The notes beneath the pieces were generated by a model that was given only the letters and a program-made list of their open reading frames with translations, was not told the origin of the DNA and did not search any database. Source: Linnemannia schmuckeri (lineage: Eukaryota; Mortierellomycota; Mortierellomycetes; Mortierellales; Mortierellaceae). Taken from it: a stretch of DNA of 64,000 nucleotides. Position numbers and translations under genes: made by a program. This document shows positions 25,381 through 34,049 of the stretch, one piece after another. The first letter of the stretch is position 1, and each line of letters starts with the position of its first letter. The stretch is taken from assembly GCA_029449235.1 (NCBI GenBank), contig JANATG010000001.1, positions 4,650,001 through 4,714,000 of the forward strand, in the 5' to 3' direction.

Positions 25381-27627
25381 TTGCTCCTTCGACACCCTTA
25401 CTCGTTATTTTTCTCGTCTGCCCCTCCTCCCTTTTTTCTCTCTTTACTTTTCACATTCTTCTTCGTCACTCTCATTCCTCCACTCTCACTCAGCAACATT
25501 AACAACTGCCTCTTCCTCGCTTGCAATCATTCATCCCATTCAAACATATATATACAGTCTGTTTTATTGGTCCTCCTGGGAATCACTCTCTTCTTTATTC
25601 TCTTTTCCATTCGACCAATACCTGTATTTTTCTTACTTTTCAGGTCCACACTCACCCTCCATTTTCTTCTCTTCTCCTCCATAATATTCTTACGGCAAGC
25701 CGTAGACTTGTTCATTTTGTCGTCCTATTTCACTCTCTTCTTCAGCGCAAGCAACGTGCCTGGCAAACCATTGGCTCCTTTTTCCTTCTAGCCTTTTCTT
25801 GCCTTTCTTTATTTCCTTTTTTCTTGGTAGTCCCTTGGTTCTGGATAACGCACATTGCACATATCCCTTTTCAATGCGAAATTCCCGTCTGCCTTCTTCC
25901 ATCAATCCTATTTATCCTCGTCGCCTCGACCTCAACATCGTCGCCACAGGCTGCCTTCATTCTTCAATCCTTCTCTCCTACTCAATCGACTTCCTCGACG
26001 ACCCTTGAACCCGGTTCCTTCTTCACCTTTCTCACTTTCCTTCCTCTCACCCTTCCCTTCACGGTCGACGCAATACCACAACAACACCGACGCATTCTTT
26101 CAAGGCCTCGTCGTTGTATTCCATCTTCACTCACACTCACACACACGCGCATCGCTCGTTTGAAGAGAGCGGCTATACCGACAGCACATACCCCACTGCC
26201 AATCTCCCAGGAGAACTTTATCACCCAGTCTAGCCCAATTGCCTCCCTCTTTGACCTCTTTGTGCTTTCCCCCTTGACCTCCGACCCTTTGACCTTTTTG
26301 CTTCTCTTTTTGCATCAAGCATATCAAGGAAGCACTAAGCATTAGCATTTTACTCTTATTTTTCTAACCACTCTGTTGTGCTTTTGCCCGCATTAGCCGC
26401 ATTGACCCCTCCCTTCCATCCTCTTTCCTTCTTCCCCCTTCCTTTTTTCCTTTTGTCTTCGTTCCCTTGTACCCGTTGCCTGGGCTATTCGTCTTCCAAA
26501 AGGGTAAGTAGCCAAGAAAAAAAACAAATCTTCTCATATGTCTATTTGCGTGGAGTCGCTAAGTTTTGGTGCTTATGGACCTTACTGGCCTGAACTAGAA
26601 TTTGTGTCGTTCTGTTGTTGTTTCGAGCACATAATGTATAATGTATAGTTTGGAGTCAATGACCATTGTGTTCTATATATGACATGTGTCGCGTGAATGG
26701 ATAGTATCTGTCGATCGGTTCGATCCTGTTTGTAATCTGGTCAATTTTCATGACTATGCTTCTTTCGTTTTCGTTATTCGGTTGAAGACATTGAATGCAG
26801 ATAGAACAATGCATCGTCATCATGGGTCGCATTCTGTAATCAACGTTGAGAGACTGCTACAAGACCAGCGAAAAAAACAAAACGAAAAGAGAAGAATATG
26901 AGAGTGAGCGAGAGAGAAGAGCGGTCACCATGGTCATGGCTCTCTGTGTTCCCATTTGTGCTCCCATCGTCAACTCCTTTGAGCGGTGTGTGATGCGTGT
27001 GAGTCTTTGTCTTTTTCGATAATGCGCTGTGGTGTGCATATACGCTTTTCTCTTTTTTCTTTCCTTTCTTTTCTTTTCTTCCTTCTTTTTCCCTTGTTGC
27101 TCTTCGCGTCAGCCAACTATATTTCGTCCATTAGAAACGTTTATCCCTCACCGTCCATCCGACCACCGATATCCAACATATCCTCATCATCCTCATCGCC
27201 ACCTCTCCTTATCACTCTTCGCCTTGGCCTCCTACACTTTCGATCTGTTCTCTCATTACATCCACCTCCATCTCCACTTCTCCTTCTCCTTCAACGTTGA
27301 CACCTGTCACCATTGACGCCATTGTTTTCTATTAGTTCCTTCAATTGCACCGCCTTTTTTCACCCAGCCATTATCGTCTATTGCGACCCTCCTTTCCCCT
27401 CCTCTCTTTTCTCTCTCTCTGTCCCTACCGCCATTTCTCTTCATTTCACCTCTTGTTCACAGCCCTTTTTGTGTGTCTTCCGAGAGAGGACAACCGCAGA
27501 ATAAAGTGAGCGAGTGAGAGAGAGGAGCCCTTTGTCTTCATACATTGTGTTCTAAACATACTTTTCATACTAATACCTTGTACCCTAATTCTTTTTCAAT
27601 CAACCCGCATTCACCGCACTGCGATCG

Positions 27628-27636
27628 TATATAAAG
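27628..27636 (+). promoter_or_regulatory. TATA box of PRL phosphatase gene
   Basis: TATATAAAG lies about 210 bases before the chosen start codon, followed by a CT-rich leader, the arrangement expected for a core promoter. Confidence 0.5.
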
Positions 27637-27846
27637 CCTTAATTGCTCGCACAATTTTTCTATTCTTTGTTTTTTTTTGGTTTCTTTCACTTCACTCCTT
27701 TTTTCTTCCCTTCTCTTCTCCACATTTTCAACAGACTCCTCGCTCTTCTTCAACTACTTCTCGTACCACGACCACAGCCACCGTTACCACCAAAACCACA
27801 ACCACAACAACCACCACAACCACTCATAACAACAATAACAAAAGTC

Positions 27847-29126
27847 ATGAGCATCATGTCAAATAGCAACACACCCTCCAATATCCCTATCATTATGCCC
27901 GCTGCCCACTCTTCACATGAAACGGGTGCTACTACTACAGGAAGCAACACATCCAAACGGGTCAGCTCAGACGCATCCTCGACTACATCCTCAATTACCA
28001 TCGTCAACCACTCAACCGCCTCTCGGCTTCAACGATTGCCAACTCCACCTCGCAGCCCCGGACTTGCTCCACTTGGAAAGCAATTGACGGTGATCAAGCC
28101 CCCAATGACAAAAGGAATCCGCTTCTTGATCCTCGACTGCCCCACGGATTCGACACTCCCCTTTTACCTAGCAGAGCTGAAGCGCAACCAGGTTACGGAT
28201 GTGGTTCGGTGCTGCGAGCCAACCTACAGGACTGCATCCCTTCTTGCCGAACACATCATGGTTCACGACTGGCCCTTCCGTGACGGAGCAGTGGTATGTT
28301 GTATTGTGCTATTTTTTGCCCCCTCTTTGTTTATCCATGCAGGAGACTTTTTCGATCCTTGTTTTGAGTGTTGCAAGATGTTTATTTGTTTCATCGCATA
28401 AGGTTTAGCTACTTCTGTCGGCAACCACACTTCTTTTTTTTTTTTGCCACATACACTCCACTTTTTTTCACAGAACAACTGCCATCCCCCTTCTCTTCGT
28501 TTTCTATTTCTGTGATTGCACGTCAATGAATCGATAGAGATTCGACGGATGAACGGAGATCATTCAATCAGCTGAACGCGACAGTTTTACAACAGAAGGC
28601 GAATCATTTCTCAACGACGGAGTTTTTTTTGGCGGCGATTGGTGGCGTGTGATCTGTGCGCTTTTACATTTCCTAACTCACCCTTCCCTCCATTTCTTAG
28701 CCCCCTGCAAACATCATCAAGAACTGGCTACAATTGGTCGACAGCCGCATTGTGCGTAGACTTCGCCAACAGCAACTCAGCGGCTCGCCTACCATCTCAG
28801 AGGAAGAGGACGAGGCACTTGTACCCACCATTGCTGTGCACTGTGTCGCCGGTCTCGGTCGTGCCCCCATCCTGGTCGCCATTGCACTGATCGAGCTCGG
28901 CATGGCAAACCTGGATACTGTCGAATTTATTCGTCGTCGGCGCCGTGGTTGTTTTAACAGCAATCAGATCACGTACATTGATGGATACAAGCGCAACAAG
29001 ATTTTGAAGCACGCAATTGGCAGTGGATCGGCACCGTCTTCTTCTAGTGGCTCGTCGTTTGGATCGGCAGGAGTTGCTGCAGGAGTCAAGAATGGACTCA
29101 GCAAAGTGTTTCGTCTAAAGGTCTGA
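27847..29126 (+). CDS. PRL-type (PTP4A-like) protein tyrosine phosphatase
   Basis: Exons 27847-28293 and 28701-29126 (407-base intron) give 290 residues. The first 85 residues are a Ser/Thr/Pro-rich extension absent from animal PRL proteins. The core follows: GIRFLILDCPTDSTLPFYL, VVRCCEPTY (about 119-127, holding the cysteine that forms the regulatory disulphide in PRLs), HDWPFRDGAVPP (140-151) and the active site HCVAGLGRAP (Cys197, Arg203), where Ala after Arg is the PRL hallmark. The first Asp of the usual WPFDDG is Arg here, but the second, the presumed general acid, is kept. The C-terminus ends VFRLKV with no CAAX prenylation box, unlike animal PRLs, so membrane targeting is probably different. 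A further in-frame ATG upstream (27643) lies in the CT-rich leader and was not used. Confidence 0.9.
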
Positions 29127-29704
29127 CTATGATGACGTGCAAACAAGCCGGGCATGCGGATGTGAGGAGGCACGCCGACCGACGACAACGATCATTTTAG
29201 AAGCGACAATGTAGAGAGAACTAGAAAGGCACCCCATCTTCACCCTGTGGGTGACGCATACCAGACGGTGACATACGACAACAGCCCTGTGGAGGTTCTG
29301 GTGGTGATGGGCAGAGTGGAATGACTGCTATCGTGGCCCTTGCAGCTGGCTCATGTACTGGCCAATGCTGAGGACGCGATGCTCTTGTCCGCCTCCGCAC
29401 TATTACTCAGTGTGAATACTGCTGTCGGGGGGACCCAGTGGTCATTTAGTCATGCGAGGGCTTCACGCCATGAAAGACGATGATTTAGCATCTTCAAACG
29501 AGAAAGCGTGTCGTTGCTCAAGGCTTTTTTAAATCTATTTCGACCTTCTTATATTTTTATTAAAATGATTTTCCTTCTTGTTCTTGCTTGCCCCAAAATG
29601 GAAAAAGTGCCTGACCCCTTAATTTTCGCATTCCATCGATATTCTTTTCAACGGCGACTGCGGCCAAAAATATTTCTGTCTCTTCTTTTTTCTTCACCCC
29701 TTTC
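29127..29704. other. Intergenic region
   Basis: The 3' flank of the phosphatase gene and presumed promoter of the helicase-like locus. No supported feature. Confidence 0.4.
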
Positions 29705-29940
29705 ATGGCTTTTCCACCCGACTACCAACAGTTCAAAGTATGGCACACGTTTTATCAACGGCGCAGTCAGAGTATGCATTCTTAGATATCTCCATACACA
29801 CATACCCGCTCATCTAACCTCACATTTCTGCTCTTATCTTCGCTTTGCAAAAATAGGCCAATTATGATGATGCCATTGCCAGTTTCGAAGAAATGGGTAT
29901 ATCCCCAAGACTGAAGGCGATACTTTCTACCAAAGAGTAA
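29705..29940 (+). pseudogene. 5' exons of eIF4A-like gene ending in a stop
   Basis: ATG 29705 begins MAFPPDYQQFK, followed by a GTATGG donor at 29738 and an AG acceptor at 29855-29856; the next exon reads ANYDDAIASFEEMGISPRLK, which matches the eIF4A N-terminus pattern (NYD, F--M, L). Its frame hits TAA at 29938 and then continues, in the same frame, into the main helicase-like frame at 29956. The 16 bases that could be cut out (GTAAGG to CTACAG) are too short for an intron. Either a nonsense mutation splits the gene or a splice I cannot see is used. Confidence 0.5.
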
Positions 29941-29955
29941 GGCATCCTACAGGAA

Positions 29956-31206
29956 ATGGAACCGCAGCACCTGAGAACACAATATTTGCAGATTCCTGAC
30001 ACTATCGCTCACCTACCTTCTTACTCTTTGCCCGCGGCAATTAGAATCGATTCCCCAACACGTTTACAGCAACGCGCAATCCTGCCTATCCTCCAAGGTC
30101 GCAATGTGATCCTCAAAGCGCAATCAGGAACGGGACGGATGGCCGCATTTGTTATTGCGGCCCTCCAAAAAGTCGACCCCAGAACCCGGGAATGTCAGGT
30201 CTTGATCTTGACGCCTGATCGGGGGGTTGCGGTGGAATTTTGGAGGTTGTTGAGGGATCTTGGTGGGGCTTTTGGGATTGCTTGTCGGACTTGTCTAGAT
30301 GATGTTGATGGTATTGTGGAGGTAGAGGAGGAAGTAGGGAGGGTTGTATGTGGGTCGGATACTAGTGTTACTCCGCATGTGGTGGTCGGTACTCCCGATC
30401 GAGTGTTGGACTACATTCAAGCTGGAGAACTGAATTCGAGTTCTTTGGGCCTGTTGATGGTTGCGGATCTGGACATCTTTCTACGCAAGAGTCTGGACTA
30501 CGCTCTCGAGTGCATCTTTAACACCCTCACGCCGTCAAGCTCCAGGTTCGACTCAAAACTTCAAGTCGCTCTGTACTTTGACCTCCAAACGCCCGAACTC
30601 CTCCACACCGTCGACCAGCTCACACACAAACAAATCCCAAATGAAGTGGTCAAGATATTCGTCCGCAAGGTGTCGATCAACCTCAACCACGTCCGACATT
30701 ACTACCTGGATATCGATAGGGAAGACTGGAAATTGGACACACTTTGCGACCTGTTCGAGACCCTGACCAGTCCACAAATGGTGGTATTCTGTAACACCCG
30801 CGAGAAACTAGAATGGCTCACCCATGCCCTCCAATCCCCCACCTCTCCCCTCTACACCAACAACGACCAGAACATCACCGTTGGATGCATGCACGCCGAT
30901 CATACTGCCCTTGAACGCGCTGCCGTCATGCGATCCTACCGCCGGGGCGAGATCCGCATCCTGATCCTCGCCACACCTCTAGTGCGCGAAAATATAGACG
31001 TGACACAGTTACCGCTGGTGGTGGGGTATGATTTACCATTGGATCAGGAGGTATATCTGAGACGGTGTAGGGTCTCGTCTTGGCAGAGGTTGGTGTGTAT
31101 CAGTTTTGTAAAGGGTCAGGAGGAGATGGGATTGTTGAGGGATATTGAAAGGAGCATTGGGAGTGAGGTTTTGGAGATGCCCATGAATATTGCTGATTAT
31201 GTGTAA
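29956..31206 (+). CDS. Degenerate eIF4A-like DEAD-box helicase paralogue
   Basis: 416 residues from ATG 29956. It aligns by eye along both RecA domains of eIF4A: LQQRAILPILQGRNV, IAALQKVDPRTRECQVLILT, VVVGTPDRVLDY, VVFCNTREK, then VVGYDLPLDQE. The catalytic motifs are lost. Motif I is AQSGTGRM instead of AQSGTGKT (residues 55-62), the DEAD position reads VADLD, SAT is replaced by a YFD context, ARGID is VRENID, and the HRIGRGGR motif is RRCRVSSW. ATP hydrolysis and RNA unwinding are therefore unlikely. The frame is nevertheless open for more than 1.2 kb, so it may be a recently silenced gene or a non-enzymatic paralogue. An upstream in-frame stop (29938) separates it from an eIF4A-like N-terminal exon. 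Confidence 0.65.
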   Translation: MEPQHLRTQYLQIPDTIAHLPSYSLPAAIRIDSPTRLQQRAILPILQGRNVILKAQSGTGRMAAFVIAALQKVDPRTRECQVLILTPDRGVAVEFWRLLRDLGGAFGIACRTCLDDVDGIVEVEEEVGRVVCGSDTSVTPHVVVGTPDRVLDYIQAGELNSSSLGLLMVADLDIFLRKSLDYALECIFNTLTPSSSRFDSKLQVALYFDLQTPELLHTVDQLTHKQIPNEVVKIFVRKVSINLNHVRHYYLDIDREDWKLDTLCDLFETLTSPQMVVFCNTREKLEWLTHALQSPTSPLYTNNDQNITVGCMHADHTALERAAVMRSYRRGEIRILILATPLVRENIDVTQLPLVVGYDLPLDQEVYLRRCRVSSWQRLVCISFVKGQEEMGLLRDIERSIGSEVLEMPMNIADYV

Positions 31207-31272
31207 ATGGAGCTTTGCGGTAGCTGTTATTCGTGAATTCATGATTTTATGTATTGTGTATTGCATCTCTTG

Positions 31273-31303
<31 letters not shown>

Positions 31304-31304
31304 C
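31273..31304 (+). repeat. AAAAC microsatellite
   Basis: Five to six tandem AAAAC units between the helicase-like frame and the next Sel1 relic. Confidence 0.85.
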
Positions 31305-31332
31305 CTCAGAGTCATTTATCATGTTATCGTTT

Positions 31333-32790
31333 CTACCGGAATTTCAACCTCGACGCTGTTGACTTCTTCTTTTCGTCCTCATCGATGAGTTGCTGGACCT
31401 GGGAAAGACTGGCCTTTGCCTCCTTACTTGCAAACTTGACGGTTATAACGAACTACTCCTTGGCTGTCAAATAGTTCTTTGGGACGCCTTGGCCTGTAAG
31501 ATATAGTGAGCCGACCATGTACTGAGATGTCGGGTTATTATGGCTTGCAGCCTTGGTAAGCCAAACCAGAGCCTCCGAATAATCTTGCTGACCTCCTGTG
31601 CCATCACGGTACATCATACCTACAAGGTACTGAGCTCCTGTCAACCCCTGATGAGCACTGTATTGAGCGAACGCATGACCCTGATCGGCAGCCCCCAAGG
31701 ATCAGGTCCTTGCCGCTGAGAAGTTCTGATGGCCGAGAAGACCATAATCGTACACAAGTCCTGTGTTGCAATGCCCATCCGCGTCGCCTTGGTCCGCCGC
31801 CTTGTTATACCAAGCGAATGCTCTCGTAAAGTTAACATCGACCCCGAGCCTCAGACAATAGAAGTCTCCAATGCTGCACTGCGCTGAGGGGTCTCCTTGG
31901 TTCGCCGCCTGGAAGTACCAGTAGTAGGCGGCCGAGTAGTCCTGCTCAACACCATCTCCAGTCTTATACATGTTTCCGAGCTCGACTTGGAAGACCTTGT
32001 CGCCAAGGGTTGCCTTGCCGAAGATTGGTGTAATGTCCTTTGCAGCGCCAACAGTTGAATGGTCCTGAGGAGACGGGAGGCTCTGAGCGTTGCTTGCTGG
32101 CTTGTCTTTGGTTAGCTGTGGGCTGTTGTTTGTCGGCTTGCTGTGGCTCTTTGACGCGTTGGGTGTCGACACGTTAGTATCCTCCTCTTGTTCGGCAGTA
32201 TGGAAAAACTGAGGCGCCCTGGGAGTAGGTTTAAAACCAGGGTGATCGATATGCGAGTAGCTGCCATAGCCGCCTACCGTGTACTTTACTGTTGTATCAT
32301 CATTACGGACATCCTGAATTTTCCCTTCCTTAGGGGTATCTGTTAGCGTCGCCTGTTGCATAACCGCTTCCAGGCGTATTAAAGGGCTATCGAAAGCCAC
32401 ATCCAAGACCACGTTCGGAACCACTGCGATGCGCAACGGCTTCAAACTAGCAGATAACATATAAACAAAACAGCTGTCGACCAACAATGGCTCATTGAAT
32501 GCAACAAGCAGTTGTTATAGTTGTTATGTTTCTTCGTATCTTTGTGTGTAAAAATAATAACAAATTGAAGTACTTACGGCACTAATTCAGCGTCTTTCAT
32601 GAAGGAGACGACTTTAGCTTCATGTCGGACATAGAGGGCGTCGGCAAACACGAGGCGGATGGCGTCTCAAAGGACAAATCCTTTTCCAGTCGTGGGATTC
32701 AAAATGGCAGTCGATATAAATACACTTTTGGCGCAGAGGGAAGTTGAGGGTGTCTTTACTAACAGAACGAATAGCCTGGACTTGAGGTTA
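31333..32790 (-). pseudogene. Sel1-family gene with three nonsense codons and a frameshift
   Basis: Exon 1 (about 32578-32790) reads QAIRSVSKDTLNF and YIDCHF, then shifts frame to NPTTGKGFVL-stop-DAIRL and FADALYVRHEAKVVSFMKDA. The stop TGA at 32667 replaces the Trp of the conserved LWDDI. The phase-2 splice (donor 32577, exon 2 from 32446) is intact and leads to LKPLRIAVVPNVVLDV, a linker and Sel1 units. TGA at 31702 and TAG at 31453 again stand where Trp is expected, and the frame resumes after each. The C-terminus reads AKASLSQVQQLIDEDEKKKS then ASRLKFR, the LKF tail. Apart from these four lesions the reading frame is preserved, so inactivation looks recent. Confidence 0.82.
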
Positions 32791-32960
32791 GTTGCTGTCC
32801 AGCGCTTATGTTAGTAGTCCTGATGTTGCACTAGTGAGGAAAGGGTATCGAGTCCTGAGATTAGAAATGGGCGTTTTGTTGATGGCAAAGAGGATGACCT
32901 AAACGAAAACGAAAAAGGATGAAGCGTACACCATGTAGTTGGAGGTCAAAAAAACACGAC

Positions 32961-32984
32961 TGTGGCGATGCGACGTGGCTGAGT
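32961..32984 (-). promoter_or_regulatory. Shared upstream element of Sel1 family, copy C
   Basis: On the minus strand it reads ACTCAGCCAC, GTC, GCATCGCCACA, about 180 bases upstream of the relic's exon 1. It keeps both conserved blocks of copies A and B apart from one C-to-T change and the last base. Confidence 0.45.
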
Positions 32985-33024
32985 CCAAATCTTCCTCAGG
33001 AACAGGAACCAATCTGTTACATAC

Positions 33025-33167
33025 CTTTGGCTGGACTTTGATCAGCTGATTATTCCTGGACTTGCGCTTAAAAAGGGCGTGGAGGGTATCCAGACGTAGT
33101 AGGTGCACTGCCAAAGGGTTTGAATTTGTCCGCATCGACAAAATGGAGCCCAAAACGTCCACGGGAG
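33025..33167 (-). other. Exon-like segment of unknown origin
   Basis: A minus-strand segment bounded by an AG (CTAG before 33167) and a GTATGT donor (after 33025). One frame is open throughout and protein-like (VDVLGSILSMRTNSNPLAVH, LHALFKRKSRNNQL). It lies downstream of the GTAAAT donor that ends the Sel1 relic at 33255, so it could be a 3' exon of that dead gene or a fragment of another. No family recognised. Confidence 0.3.
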
Positions 33168-33254
33168 CTAGTTCAAACATCAACAAAAAAGATAGCAGAA
33201 ATGGCTTATTTCTAATAGAACTTGGGTGTAATTTGGAAGCCGTCTATCATTTAC

Positions 33255-33744
33255 CTTGTCGTCATCAATGAGTTACTAGAGCTGAGAGACACTGGTCCGG
33301 GCACGTTTTGGCCTTCGCCGTTTTTCATCGTTGTTGATAAGTTGTTGGACTTTGGCAAGACTGATCTGCGCCAACTCATACCCGAGGTTGGCAGCTTTGG
33401 CGTACCACCCATTGGCCTTCATGACGTTCGGGGACGCCTCGACCTATAGGATAAAATGAGCCAACTTGGTACTGGGCGCTGGGGAGGTTATGGTTCACCG
33501 CTTTGGTGAGCTAGTCCAGGGCCATGGAGTAGTCCTGCTGAAGCCCTACTCTAGTATGGTGCCGCACATGTACGGCATCATGAAAGGCAACGAGTATGTC
33601 CTCCCAGAGGACAAAGTCTTTTTCCGTGTCCGGGTCTTGGCGGCAGTCGACATGTATAATAGCTGCGGGCCCTGCCGGGGTGATGGAGCGGCTGTTTCTG
33701 TTGACAGAGCGTATCGCTTGCAGGTGAGGGAGCGGATGTACCAT
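33255..33744 (-). pseudogene. Collapsed Sel1-family relic
   Basis: Starts with an intact-looking module (LQAIRSVNRNSRS, IIHVDCRQDP, DFVLWEDILVAFHDAVHVRH) and then, without the intron, passes directly into VGLQQDYSMALD-stop-LTKAVNH, a late Sel1 unit, so the second half of the module, the linker and most repeats are deleted. The TAG at 33511 stands for a Trp. A frameshift near 33420 leads to GWYAKAANLGYELAQISLAK and VQQLINNDEKRRRPKRA, homologous to the tail of the gene at 31333-32790. A duplicated tail unit follows in which the Gln-Gln of SQVQQLID is TAG TAA (33273-33278). It ends at a GTAAAT donor. Confidence 0.8.
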
Positions 33745-34049
33745 CGTAGTTGTGAATGAATATTACTGATATGATGACTGAATGAGCAACGGTACTGGGC
33801 CAGGGTACGAATGAATAGTTGTGATGCTTGGAGAAAAGGCGATTGCAAAATGTTGAAAGGGAAGTCTGGCCAAGGGTGATGAGAGCAACAAAAAGGGTCG
33901 ACAGACGACGACACGGGGTGGCGATGCAGGTGATTGAATTTTCTTTCCCCTCTCTCTATTTGCCTAGAAACTATCTTGAGCAGGATTAACGCTGGAGTTA
34001 CAAGGGAATCGGACATCAGGACAGAATAAAGGTTTTGAGAACCGCACGA
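33745..34049. other. Intergenic region
   Basis: Upstream of the Sel1 relic (minus strand). A weak copy of the shared element (TGCATCGCCACC on the minus strand) lies at 33917-33937. The 3' end of the VPS9 gene follows at 34050. No gene seen. Confidence 0.4.

Larger units (their letters stand above)
24706..27846. other. CT-rich non-coding stretch upstream of the PRL phosphatase
   Basis: About 3.1 kb with very high pyrimidine content on the plus strand and long frames rich in Ser, Leu, Phe and Pro that look like composition artefacts. Landmarks: an AG-dinucleotide repeat (24997-25014), TATATATA at 25547-25554, a good donor-like GTAAGTAGCC near 26503, and a TATA box at 27628-27636. It may hold a spliced long leader or a non-coding transcript; no protein gene can be supported. 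Confidence 0.45.

Noticed and set aside
25521..26345. A 274-codon open frame on the plus strand
   Set aside because: It is rich in Ser, Leu, Phe and Pro because the DNA is almost pure pyrimidine; all three plus frames are similarly open there.
26700..26760. A tRNA B-box-like GGTTCGATCC
   Set aside because: No matching A box, T-arm pairing or acceptor stem could be found around it.
29937..29952. A 16-base intron that would remove the stop in the eIF4A-like locus
   Set aside because: It has GT and AG ends but is far too short to be spliced; all other introns identified here are much longer.
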